Source of the DNA: Methanocaldococcus infernus ME
GTDB lineage: Archaea; AGJL01; Methanococci; Methanococcales; Methanocaldococcaceae
Reading direction: 5' to 3'
DNA: 64,000 nucleotides
NCBI RefSeq assembly: GCF_000092305.1
Contig: NC_014122.1
Coordinates: forward strand, 992,001 to 1,056,000
Shown here: positions 33,328 through 41,046 of the stretch, piece by piece
Numbering within the stretch: the stretch's first letter is position 1
How the letters are laid out: every line of letters begins with the position of its first letter
The notes under the pieces: model-generated
Database searches by the model: none
What the model saw: the letters and a program-made list of their open reading frames with translations, nothing else
Told to the model about the DNA's origin: nothing
Made by a program: the position numbers and the translations under genes

Positions 33328-34510
33328 AAATTGTAGAGCATATATAAACAAAAAATTTATAAATTGTTGTATTGAAATTGATGATGGAAGGATTAAGAAA
33401 ATAGCTAAGGTTATTGATGGAGAGGGAATAGACTTAAAAAATAATGTTGTTGTTCCTGGGTGTATAGATAGCCATGTCCATCTAAGATGGAAGTCAAAAA
33501 AGGAAGGATTTAAAAGTGGTAGTGAAGCAGCTATAAATGGAGGCTTCTGCTTTGTCATAGATATGCCTAATGATAACCCACCAATAACAAGCAAAGAAAG
33601 ATTTTATAAAAAGTTAGAAGATACTAAGAAATGTAAGGTTAATATTCTTTTAAATTATGGGATAACTGATGAGAACTATAAAGACTACTTAAAAGAGGCT
33701 AAAGGATACAAAATTTTTATGGTTAAGTCAGTTGGAGATCTCCATATTAAAGATTATAATAATTTAAAATATATCCTAAATGAGAAAAAGCTTTTTTGTA
33801 TCCATGCTGAGCATAAAGATATCATAGAGGAGAATAAAAAGAAGATTCCATTAAAAACTTGGCTTGACCACTGTAGAATTAGAGAGAAGAGGGCTGAAGT
33901 TGAAGCTGTAAAAGAAATCTTAAAGTATAAAAAAGAGAAGGTTTATTTTTGCCATATTTCAACTAAAGAAAGTTTGGAGATAATAAAGGATGACTATATT
34001 GAAGTAACTCCTCACCATCTATACTTAAACAAGGAGATGGCTGAGGAATTAAAAGGCTTGGGGAAATTTAACCCACCCTTAAGGGATAAGGAAGATAACA
34101 TAGCTCTAATAAAGGCTCTAAATAATAAGGTTAGTGTTATAGCCTCTGACCATGCCCCTCATCTCTATGAGGAGAAGTTGAGAGATGTCAGTGAATGTCC
34201 CTCAGGAATTCCTGGATTAGAAACCTTAATTCCCTTAACACTAAATTTAGTTAATAAGGGTTATATATCCTTAGAGAGAGCTATAGAATTAATTTCCCTA
34301 AATCCAGCTAAGATCTTTAATATTAACAATAGAATAAAAGAGGGAAATTTAGCTAATTTAACTATCCTAAATATTAAAAAAGAGATTAAGATTGATGCTG
34401 AAAACTTTAAGTCCAAGGCTAAGTTTAGTCCATTTGATGGCTGGAAAGTGAGAGGGGCTCCAATATATACAGTGGTTAATGGTAACCTTTATGAGACAAC
34501 ATATAGGTGA
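33317..34510 (+). CDS. pyrC: dihydroorotase
   Basis: Zinc amidohydrolase closing carbamoyl-aspartate to dihydroorotate in pyrimidine synthesis. From ATG 33317 it has 397 residues; TTG 33308 is less likely because GGTTGAT fits ATG 33317. Metal motifs are [11 protein letters not shown] (about 48-58), FCIHAEH (about 157), FCHIST (about 214) and ASDHAPH (about 280); the substrate-binding [11 protein letters not shown] follows. It overlaps the MscS gene and is followed by a tiny zinc-ribbon gene. No other pyr gene is in the window. Confidence 0.92.
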   Translation: MILKNCRAYINKKFINCCIEIDDGRIKKIAKVIDGEGIDLKNNVVVPGCIDSHVHLRWKSKKEGFKSGSEAAINGGFCFVIDMPNDNPPITSKERFYKKLEDTKKCKVNILLNYGITDENYKDYLKEAKGYKIFMVKSVGDLHIKDYNNLKYILNEKKLFCIHAEHKDIIEENKKKIPLKTWLDHCRIREKRAEVEAVKEILKYKKEKVYFCHISTKESLEIIKDDYIEVTPHHLYLNKEMAEELKGLGKFNPPLRDKEDNIALIKALNNKVSVIASDHAPHLYEEKLRDVSECPSGIPGLETLIPLTLNLVNKGYISLERAIELISLNPAKIFNINNRIKEGNLANLTILNIKKEIKIDAENFKSKAKFSPFDGWKVRGAPIYTVVNGNLYETTYR

Positions 34511-34516
34511 TATCTT

Positions 34517-34708
34517 TTGGTAGAGAAGCATAGACACTGCTTGAACTGTGGAATCTCTATTCCTCCTGATCAGGTTTTTTGTTCTGAAAAGTGTAGGATG
34601 GAATATTTAAATAGAAGAAAAAAGATGATGAGAGTTCAATATATGTTTATAGGGATTGCTATCCTACTTATTATTTATGTTTTCATCTCAAACTACTTTA
34701 TTGGGTGA
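34517..34708 (+). CDS. zinc-ribbon protein with one C-terminal membrane helix (DUF2116-like)
   Basis: A 63-residue tail-anchored protein. The zinc motif HCLNCGISIPPDQVFCSEKC (residues 7-26) is followed by basic RRKK and one membrane helix from about residue 41 to 62. It fits the archaeal DUF2116 family. The TTG start at 34517 is supported by AGGTGAT five bases upstream. It overlaps the 5' leader of the next gene and belongs to the same plus-strand run as the AfpA-like gene. Function unknown. Confidence 0.8.
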   Translation: MVEKHRHCLNCGISIPPDQVFCSEKCRMEYLNRRKKMMRVQYMFIGIAILLIIYVFISNYFIG

Positions 34709-34716
34709 GCTTAAAA

Positions 34717-35286
34717 ATGTTAAAAGTAGCTTGGGGAATTACAGGATGTGGAGATAGAATAGAAGAAGTTGTTAACATTATGATAGAGATGAAGAATAAA
34801 TATAACTTAAATGTTGATGTCTATGTTTCAAAAAATGGAGAGTTTGTTTTAAGATGGTATAAGTTGTTTGATAAAGTAAAGAAAGAGTTTGATAAAGTTT
34901 GGGTTGAAAAGGGACCAAACTCTCCTTTCCTGCCTGGAAAGTTACAGACAGGAAAGTATGATCTATTTATAATAGCTCCTGCTACAGCCAACACAACAGC
35001 TAAGATAGCCCATGGGATAGCAGACACTTTAATAACCAACTCTGTAGCCCAAGGGATGAAGGCAAGAGTTCCAACCTATATATATCCTCCAGATAATAAA
35101 GAGGGGGTTGTTGAAACCCTACTTCCAAATGGTAAGACATTAAAGTTGTATATAAGAAAGGTGGATGTTGAGAATGTTAAAAAGCTTGAAGAGATGGAAG
35201 GAATTGAAGTTCTTTACTCTCCTGAAGAGATTAAGAAGGTTATAGAGAGGCATATAGATGAAAAGAATAGTAGAGGAGATCAATAA
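34717..35286 (+). CDS. AfpA-type archaeoflavoprotein
   Basis: A 189-residue flavoprotein of the flavoprotein/dihydromethanopterin-reductase-like superfamily. The N-terminus MLKVAWGITGCGDRIEEVV and IIAPATANTTAKIAHGIADT form the FMN site. Archaeal AfpA homologues transfer electrons from ferredoxin, and some are linked to sulfite or pterin reduction. I place the start at ATG 34717 with GGTGAG seven bases upstream (GTG 34705 is the other choice). It overlaps the KH-domain gene by 29 bases, so they are coupled. Confidence 0.82.
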   Translation: MLKVAWGITGCGDRIEEVVNIMIEMKNKYNLNVDVYVSKNGEFVLRWYKLFDKVKKEFDKVWVEKGPNSPFLPGKLQTGKYDLFIIAPATANTTAKIAHGIADTLITNSVAQGMKARVPTYIYPPDNKEGVVETLLPNGKTLKLYIRKVDVENVKKLEEMEGIEVLYSPEEIKKVIERHIDEKNSRGDQ

Positions 35287-36070
35287 AATTAGGGAAGAGC
35301 TTAACCTACCAAAGGTTAATATTGATATAGTTAAGATTGAAGAGAAGGATAATAAGTTAGTTATTTACACAAGAACAAGAACTGATAAATCAGCCATTAT
35401 AGGCCCTGGTGGTTGGGTAGTTGGGAAGCTTAGAGAGAGGTTAGGCTATGAGCTAATTAAAGTTGAGGATTACAGTGACTATTTACTCTTTTTAGAGAGG
35501 GTTAAAGAAATTAAAGAAAAATGTAATGATGAAATTATTTTAAAGCTTTGCTCTCACTTTTTAGAAAATAAAAGTTATGATAATTTAGTTTATACTACAA
35601 TAGTTTGCCAGTATGACTTATACATTGCTGAAACCCTAAATAAAGTGTTTAGAGTGAAAGCTCTACTTTTAAATCCTCCTATTTTACCAGAGAAAAAGAG
35701 GAATAGGGCTATAGAATTCTTAGAGGAGAGAAAGATTAGTTATGAAGAGATTTATTTAAAGCCTAACTTTAAAGAATCCTGTGGCTTCTTACCAAAATAT
35801 TTAAATCTTGAAGGATATATTTTTACCACTTGCCTGAAAGAGAGCTATTTAAAAAGAGGAAGTTCAATATATATAAATTTCCTTAAGCTCTTTCCTCTGA
35901 AGTTTAATAAAACATACTATTTAGAGTTCTGCCCTCTCTGTATCCAAAATTTAAAAAATATTTATAGGGAAGTAATTAAAGATATTGTTAATAGTGTCTA
36001 TCTTGGAATTAGAGAGCCAACAGATGCAGCAGAGGAGATAGTAAAAATTTACAAAAGGATGAGAAAATGA
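35258..36070 (+). CDS. KH-domain protein with a cysteine-rich, PP-loop-like C-terminal region
   Basis: The 270-residue protein begins with a KH RNA-binding-type domain: SAIIGPGGWVVGKLRERLG (about residues 46-64) contains the GxxG loop. The rest looks alpha/beta (VYTTIVCQYDLYIAETLNKV) with conserved-looking cysteines at SCGFLPK, TTCLKES and a CPLC motif (about 225). The layout suggests an RNA-modifying enzyme such as a degenerate PP-loop sulfurtransferase, but no clear SGGxDS motif is visible, so I give no function. It shares ATGA with the next gene. Confidence 0.75.
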   Translation: MKRIVEEINKIREELNLPKVNIDIVKIEEKDNKLVIYTRTRTDKSAIIGPGGWVVGKLRERLGYELIKVEDYSDYLLFLERVKEIKEKCNDEIILKLCSHFLENKSYDNLVYTTIVCQYDLYIAETLNKVFRVKALLLNPPILPEKKRNRAIEFLEERKISYEEIYLKPNFKESCGFLPKYLNLEGYIFTTCLKESYLKRGSSIYINFLKLFPLKFNKTYYLEFCPLCIQNLKNIYREVIKDIVNSVYLGIREPTDAAEEIVKIYKRMRK

Positions 36071-36930
36071 AAATCCTATTTTTTGAGTATGCTATGGCCA
36101 CAAATTGTAGAGAGTTTTTAGCTGAAGGAAAGATGATGTTTGATAAACTCCTCTATGAATTTTTAAGCTTAGGTAGTGTTGTAACATTAATCAATAAAGA
36201 ACTTTCAAGGCCCTATAAAAACATTAAAAACCTTAAGGTTGTTGAACCAACTAATTTATTTGAAACTCTAAGGAAGATAAATAACTTTGACTACTTCTTA
36301 GTCATTGCTCCTGAGGAAGACAATATATTGTATGAGCTAACAAAGATATTAGAGCCTAAAGGTGTTAATTTAGGAAGTTCATCAAAAGCTATAAAAGTTG
36401 CTGGAGACAAATATTTAACTTATGAAGCCTTAAAAGACATTGTCAAAGTTCCTAAAACCTTCCAGCCAAGAAAGTATATAGTAAAGAGAAGAGATGGATG
36501 TGGCTCACAGTTCAGGGTTTATGATGAGAAATACATAATTCAGGAGTTTGTTGAAGGTTCTCCTTATTCAGCCTCATTCATAGTAGGGAAGAGAGGAATT
36601 AAATTTTTGTCTCTAAATAAACAAATTGTTGATGAATCTGGGTTTAAAGGAGCTGAAGTTAATATAGATCATGAGAGAAAGGAAGAAATCATAGATGAGT
36701 GTGAAAAGGCTTTAAAAAGGATTGATGGGCTAAATGGCTATGTTGGAGTTGATTTAGTAATTGATGACAATATATACATAATTGAAATTAATCCAAGGAT
36801 AACCACTACAGTCTGGGGCTTGATGACAGAGCCACCATTGGCTAAGCTTTTAATTGACAATGCTGAAGGAAAAGAGATTAAAATTGAAAAAGTTGTTGGA
36901 AAGAAATTTAAGGTGGGAGAATATGGATGA
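36067..36930 (+). CDS. mfnD: ATP-grasp ligase, probable tyramine--L-glutamate ligase (MfnD)
   Basis: ATP-grasp enzyme of 287 residues with [21 protein letters not shown] at the start, nucleotide-binding [16 protein letters not shown] (about 137-152), [14 protein letters not shown] (about 160) and the metal-binding C-terminal ENPR-like motif [10 protein letters not shown] (about 239-248). These fit MfnD, which joins tyramine to glutamate in methanofuran synthesis. Methanofuran is the substrate of the fwd enzyme encoded 8 kb away. Other ATP-grasp amino-acid ligases are the alternative. It overlaps the Lrp gene by eight bases. Confidence 0.82.
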   Translation: MKILFFEYAMATNCREFLAEGKMMFDKLLYEFLSLGSVVTLINKELSRPYKNIKNLKVVEPTNLFETLRKINNFDYFLVIAPEEDNILYELTKILEPKGVNLGSSSKAIKVAGDKYLTYEALKDIVKVPKTFQPRKYIVKRRDGCGSQFRVYDEKYIIQEFVEGSPYSASFIVGKRGIKFLSLNKQIVDESGFKGAEVNIDHERKEEIIDECEKALKRIDGLNGYVGVDLVIDDNIYIIEINPRITTTVWGLMTEPPLAKLLIDNAEGKEIKIEKVVGKKFKVGEYG

Positions 36931-37345
36931 GAAAGATTTAAAAATTATTAATTTACTATTAGAGAATGGAAGGATGTCTTACACTGACATAGCCAAAAAA
37001 TTAGGAACAAGTGAGAGCTCTATAAGAAAGAGAGTGAGAAAGCTGGAAGAGATGGGGGTTATTAAGGGCTATACAGCTATAATAGACCCATCAAAGATAG
37101 GCTACAATGTTGTAGCCTTAACAGGCTTTGACACTGAGCCAGACAAGTTTTTAAGTGTTGCTAAAGAGCTGGCTAAGTTTGAAGAGGTTAAAAAACTCTT
37201 CACTTCAACAGGAGACCACATGATCATGGCAGAAATTTGGGCTAAGGATGGAAAAGAATTTTCAGATTTAATATTTAATAAGTTAGGAAAAATTGAAGGA
37301 ATTAAAAAGATATGCCCAGCTATTATTTTAGAGCAGATAAAGTAA
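36923..37345 (+). CDS. Lrp/AsnC-family transcriptional regulator
   Basis: A 140-residue regulator with an N-terminal winged HTH (about residues 3-50, [21 protein letters not shown]) and a C-terminal RAM ligand domain (about 60-138, [21 protein letters not shown]). I set the start at ATG 36923 (MDEKDLKI) with AGGTGGGAG upstream, because the longer reading from 36854 only adds non-homologous residues inside mfnD. The overlap with mfnD suggests coordinated expression. Ligand unknown. Confidence 0.92.
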   Translation: MDEKDLKIINLLLENGRMSYTDIAKKLGTSESSIRKRVRKLEEMGVIKGYTAIIDPSKIGYNVVALTGFDTEPDKFLSVAKELAKFEEVKKLFTSTGDHMIMAEIWAKDGKEFSDLIFNKLGKIEGIKKICPAIILEQIK

Positions 37346-37359
37346 AGAAGTGATCACCT

Positions 37360-38217
37360 ATGATTATGGAGAATATAAAAACCTATCTCTTATTAGGGCT
37401 TTTAGTTGGACTAATTTATTCTATTTGCCTACTTCTCCATATTCCTCCATTCTTTGCTATTATCATAGCTCTAATTCCAAATTTAATAGCCTATTTCTTT
37501 AGTGATAAGATAGTTTTAATGAGCTATGGAGCAAGGATCTTAGAGGAAGATGAACTTCCTTGGTTACATGACATTGTTAGAAGAGTGGCAAGAAAGGCAG
37601 GAATTCCCAAGCCAAAGGTTGCCTTAGTTCCTATCCAAACTCCTAATGCCTTTGCAACTGGAAGAAATCCTGAAAATGCTGTTGTTGCTGTAACTGAGGG
37701 AATTTTGCAACTACTAAGCCCAGAGGAGTTAGAGGGAGTTATTGGGCATGAGATTGGACATATTGTTAATAGAGATATTCTTATATCTACAATAGTAGCT
37801 ACCTTAGCTGGAGCCATCACCTACATAGCTGAATGGTTCTTATGGTTTGGCTGGATGTTCAGAGGGGATGAAGAGGAAGGGAATCCTCTTGAATTTATAG
37901 CCTCAATCTTACTAATTATATTAGCCCCAATAGCAGCCACTTTAATACAGTTTGCCATCTCAAGGCAAAGAGAATTTTTAGCAGATGAGACTGGAGCTAA
38001 GCTAACCCATCCACTATGGTTAGCCAATGCCCTAAAAAAGCTTGAGGAAGGGGTTAAGGTTTACCCCTTAGAGCATGGAAATCCAGCAACAGCTCATTTA
38101 TTTATAGTTAATCCCTTCAGAAGTGACTTTATAGCCAAGCTTTTCTCCACCCATCCACCAACAGAGGAGAGGATTAAGAGGTTATTGGAGTTGGCTAAGA
38201 GGCTTAGATATTATTAA
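37360..38217 (+). CDS. htpX: HtpX-family membrane zinc metalloprotease
   Basis: Membrane-bound M48 peptidase for quality control of membrane proteins. The 285 residues have two N-terminal helices, then the zinc site [11 protein letters not shown] (about residues 128-138), two more helices, and the third ligand region [13 protein letters not shown] (about 205). All catalytic residues are visible. It begins 14 bases after the Lrp gene. GTGATC precedes ATG 37360; ATG 37366 is an alternative. Confidence 0.92.
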   Translation: MIMENIKTYLLLGLLVGLIYSICLLLHIPPFFAIIIALIPNLIAYFFSDKIVLMSYGARILEEDELPWLHDIVRRVARKAGIPKPKVALVPIQTPNAFATGRNPENAVVAVTEGILQLLSPEELEGVIGHEIGHIVNRDILISTIVATLAGAITYIAEWFLWFGWMFRGDEEEGNPLEFIASILLIILAPIAATLIQFAISRQREFLADETGAKLTHPLWLANALKKLEEGVKVYPLEHGNPATAHLFIVNPFRSDFIAKLFSTHPPTEERIKRLLELAKRLRYY

Positions 38218-38233
38218 TTTTTGGTGATATTAA

Positions 38234-38446
38234 ATGAAGACTGTCAAATTTAGAATTTATTATGATGGAGAATACTGGGTTGCTGAAGGAATTGATGTAA
38301 GTATATATACACAAGGAAAAAGTTTAGATGAATTAATGAAAAATCTTAAAGAGGCTGTTGAATTACACTTTGAAGATGATCTAAAGTCTGGAGAAAGTAT
38401 AAAGATCCTCTCTTTTTCTGAGATAGAGGTGTCAGGTGTTGTCTAA
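38234..38446 (+). CDS. hicB: HicB-like antitoxin
   Basis: A 70-residue protein with the HicB/UPF0150 fold: FRIYYDGEYWVAEGIDVSIYTQGKSLDEL (partly degenerated RNase-H-like strands) followed by a helix of MKNLKEAVELHFED. No DNA-binding tail is present, so it is the short HicB type. GGTGATA precedes ATG 38234. It overlaps the hicA start by 11 bases, the typical order hicB-hicA in archaea. Confidence 0.87.
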   Translation: MKTVKFRIYYDGEYWVAEGIDVSIYTQGKSLDELMKNLKEAVELHFEDDLKSGESIKILSFSEIEVSGVV

Positions 38447-38690
38447 ACTTCCAGTTGTTGGTGGTAAGGAGTTAATAAAGTTTTTAAAGAGTTTAGGTTA
38501 TGAAGTTGTCAGACAAAAAGGAAGTCATGTAAGATTAAGAAAAGAAACAGAATTTGGAACTCATAATATAACAATTCCTTATCATGATGAAATAGCAAAA
38601 GGAACATTAAATGCTATTTTAACTGATATTTCCAAGTGGAACAATATTTCAAAAGAAGAACTAATAAAAAAATTAAAGAATAAACATTAA
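38436..38690 (+). CDS. hicA: HicA-like mRNA interferase toxin
   Basis: An 84-residue double-stranded-RNA-binding-fold toxin. LPVVGGKELIKFLKSLGYEVVRQKGSHVRLRK contains the catalytic His (H31) in GSHVRLR, and a second block TIPYHDEIAKGTLNAIL is typical of HicA. It cleaves mRNA unless bound by HicB. Start GTG 38436 or TTG 38439, both served by GAGGTG at 38426-38431. It sits alone with hicB between htpX and topA, at low cost to the chromosome. Confidence 0.88.
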   Translation: MLSKLPVVGGKELIKFLKSLGYEVVRQKGSHVRLRKETEFGTHNITIPYHDEIAKGTLNAILTDISKWNNISKEELIKKLKNKH

Positions 38691-38711
38691 ATACTTTCTT
38701 GGTGCTAAGCT

Positions 38712-41042
38712 ATGATTTTAATTATTGCTGAAAAACCAAGTGTAGCTAAAAAAATAGCTAATGCTCTTGGAAAGGCTAAGAAAAAGAAAATTTATGATGT
38801 CCCATATTATGAAGTTGACTATAATGGAAAGAAGATAGTGGTGGCAAGTGCTGTAGGCCATCTCTTCACATTGGTTGAGAAAAACAAGAGCTTTAGCTAT
38901 CCAACATTTGAAATAAAATGGGCTCCTGCTTACATAGAGAAGGGAAAGAGCTATGTTAAAAACTATATTAGAGCTTTAAAAGAGCTTTCAAAGTATGCTG
39001 ATGAAATTTATATAGCTACAGATTATGATATAGAAGGAGAGCTTATTGGCTACCATGCCTTAAAGTTTTGCTGTGGCAGAGATAAAGGAAAAAGAATGAA
39101 ATTTTCTTCTTTAACTAAGAGAGAAATTATAAAAGCTTTTGAAAATCCAATAAGTATGGACTATGGCTTAGTAGATGCTGGAGAGAGTAGGCATATAGTA
39201 GATTGGTATTTTGGAATTAATTTATCAAGAGCTTTAATGCATGCAGTAAAGGCTTTAAATGATTGGAAAATTCTAAGCATTGGTAGGGTTCAGGGCCCAA
39301 CACTCTATTTTTTAGCTGAGAGAGAAAAAGAAATTAAAGAATTTAAGCCTAAGCCATACTGGATTTTAGAAGCTTATCTTAAAAATCTAAAAGCTATTCA
39401 TGAGAAAGAGAAATTTTGGGATGAGGAAGAGGCTAAGAAAATTTATGAGAAAGTGAAAGATGCTAAATATGGAGAAGTGGTTAAGGTTGAGAGAAGAGTA
39501 AGTAAGATAAAGCCTCCTGTTCCCTTTGACCTTGGAACTTTACAGAGAGAGGCTTACAACTATTTTAAATTCTCTCCTAAGAAGACTCAGGAAATTGCTC
39601 AGTCTTTGTATGAAAAAGGGTTATGTCTTCATCCAGACACTTTAATATTGTTACCAGATGGAGTTAAAAAAATTAAAGAGTTGAAAGAAGAGGGAGAAGT
39701 ATTATGTTTGAATCATAACTTAAAGCTAACAAAATCAAGATATAAGCTTTTAAAAAGAACTGTGAGGGAAAAGTTAATAAAAATTACTTTGAATGATGGG
39801 ACTGAACTCATCACAACAAGAGAGCATCCTATTTTAGTGTATAGAGATAAGCTATTATTTGTTCCATCAGAGAGATTAAAGGAGAAGGAACAGATAATAA
39901 CTTTAGGACATCAAAATAAAGAGCTAAGTTTAGACAACTATTTAATTAATGAAGATTTAAAAAGAATCTCAGAAGGAGATGTCTATATTTCAAAAATTAA
40001 AAAAATTGAAGAAATTGAATATGAAGGAGAAGTCTATGATTTGGTAGTTGATAAGTTCCACAACTTTATAGCAAATGGAATAGTTGTTCATAACTGTTCC
40101 TATCCAAGAACATCATCCCAAAAACTACCAAAGGATTGGAGCTACTTGGAGAATATACTAAAAACTCTAAAAAACTCAGAATATTGGAAGTTTGCTGAGA
40201 GAATTATAGAAGAGAAGAGGAAACCAATAGAAGGAAAAAAGGATGATCCAGCACATCCAGCTATACATGTTGTAGATTATCCAAAGAATAAAGAAGAGCT
40301 GAGTAAGGAAGAGCTTAAAGTCTATGATCTAATAGCAAGAAGAACCTTATCAGCTTTCTGGGATGAGGTGGAAAGAGAGCATATAAATGCTAAGATATCA
40401 ATAAATGATGAGCTCTTTAAAGCCTCTGGTTCTAAAACAGTAAAGGAAGGTTGGCATGTCATTTACCACTTTCCAACATTTGAAGAGCTTAACTTAAATT
40501 TAAAAGAGGGAGAAAAGGTTAAGGTAGAGAAGATAAAGTTAGTTAAAAAAGAGACTAAGCCACCTAAGAGATATACATTATCAAGTATCATTAAAGAGCT
40601 TGAAAAGAGGAACTTAGGGACTAAAGCTACAAGGGCTGAAATTGTAGATAAGTTAATTAAGAGAGGTTATATAAAAGTTAGTAAGAATGGCTCTTTAGAG
40701 GTTACTGACTTAGGAGCTTCAATAGTTGAAGTCTTTAAAAGATTCTGTCCTGAAATTGTTGATGAGAAATTAACAAGAGAGTTAGAGGATAAGTTAGAAA
40801 ATATACAGATGAAGAAGATAAATAAAGACCTTGTCTTAGAGGAAGCTAAAAAAAGGTTAATAGAAGTGTTAAAAAAATTTAAGGAGAAAGAGGTTGAAAT
40901 AGGGAAGAACTTAACCAATAAAGAAGTTGTAGGAACTTGCCCAAGATGTGGCTCTCCTTTAGTGGTTAAAGAAGGGAAATATGGGAAATTTATAGGTTGT
41001 ACAAACTTTCCAAAGTGTAAATTTACCAAATCCTTAGAGTGA
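38712..41042 (+). CDS. topA: DNA topoisomerase I (type IA) with a mini-intein
   Basis: Relaxes negatively supercoiled DNA through a 5'-phosphotyrosine link. The precursor has 776 residues: TOPRIM domain at the start (MILIIAEKPSVAKKIANALG, acidic triad in ATDYDIEGELIG), catalytic core, and a C-terminal zinc ribbon CPRCGSPL...CTNFPKC. A 157-residue intein (305-461) lies two residues before the active-site Tyr (Y464, in SYPRTSS). After splicing the enzyme has 619 residues, a normal length. The N-terminal residue order excludes reverse gyrase. lhr follows five bases later. Confidence 0.95.
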   Translation: MILIIAEKPSVAKKIANALGKAKKKKIYDVPYYEVDYNGKKIVVASAVGHLFTLVEKNKSFSYPTFEIKWAPAYIEKGKSYVKNYIRALKELSKYADEIYIATDYDIEGELIGYHALKFCCGRDKGKRMKFSSLTKREIIKAFENPISMDYGLVDAGESRHIVDWYFGINLSRALMHAVKALNDWKILSIGRVQGPTLYFLAEREKEIKEFKPKPYWILEAYLKNLKAIHEKEKFWDEEEAKKIYEKVKDAKYGEVVKVERRVSKIKPPVPFDLGTLQREAYNYFKFSPKKTQEIAQSLYEKGLCLHPDTLILLPDGVKKIKELKEEGEVLCLNHNLKLTKSRYKLLKRTVREKLIKITLNDGTELITTREHPILVYRDKLLFVPSERLKEKEQIITLGHQNKELSLDNYLINEDLKRISEGDVYISKIKKIEEIEYEGEVYDLVVDKFHNFIANGIVVHNCSYPRTSSQKLPKDWSYLENILKTLKNSEYWKFAERIIEEKRKPIEGKKDDPAHPAIHVVDYPKNKEELSKEELKVYDLIARRTLSAFWDEVEREHINAKISINDELFKASGSKTVKEGWHVIYHFPTFEELNLNLKEGEKVKVEKIKLVKKETKPPKRYTLSSIIKELEKRNLGTKATRAEIVDKLIKRGYIKVSKNGSLEVTDLGASIVEVFKRFCPEIVDEKLTRELEDKLENIQMKKINKDLVLEEAKKRLIEVLKKFKEKEVEIGKNLTNKEVVGTCPRCGSPLVVKEGKYGKFIGCTNFPKCKFTKSLE
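39624..40094 (+). mobile_element. mini-intein in topA (157 residues, no endonuclease)
   Basis: Starts with Cys-1 (CLHPDTLILLPDG, block A), has block B with T-x-x-H as TTREHPILV, and ends with block F/G YDLVVDKFHNFIANGIVVHN followed by extein Cys+1. Thus all splicing residues are present: Cys1, block B Thr and His, penultimate His, terminal Asn, and Cys+1. There is no homing endonuclease domain between blocks B and F, so it is a minimal intein that cannot home by itself. Insertion just before the catalytic Tyr makes the enzyme dead until spliced. Confidence 0.93.
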
Positions 41043-41046
41043 TAAA

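Noticed and set aside
36854-36922. Longer start of the Lrp regulator
   Set aside because: The extra residues are in another frame of mfnD and do not resemble Lrp; ATG 36923 has AGGTGGGAG.
38712-41042. Reverse gyrase
   Set aside because: No N-terminal helicase domain; the protein starts directly with the TOPRIM domain and is topoisomerase I.
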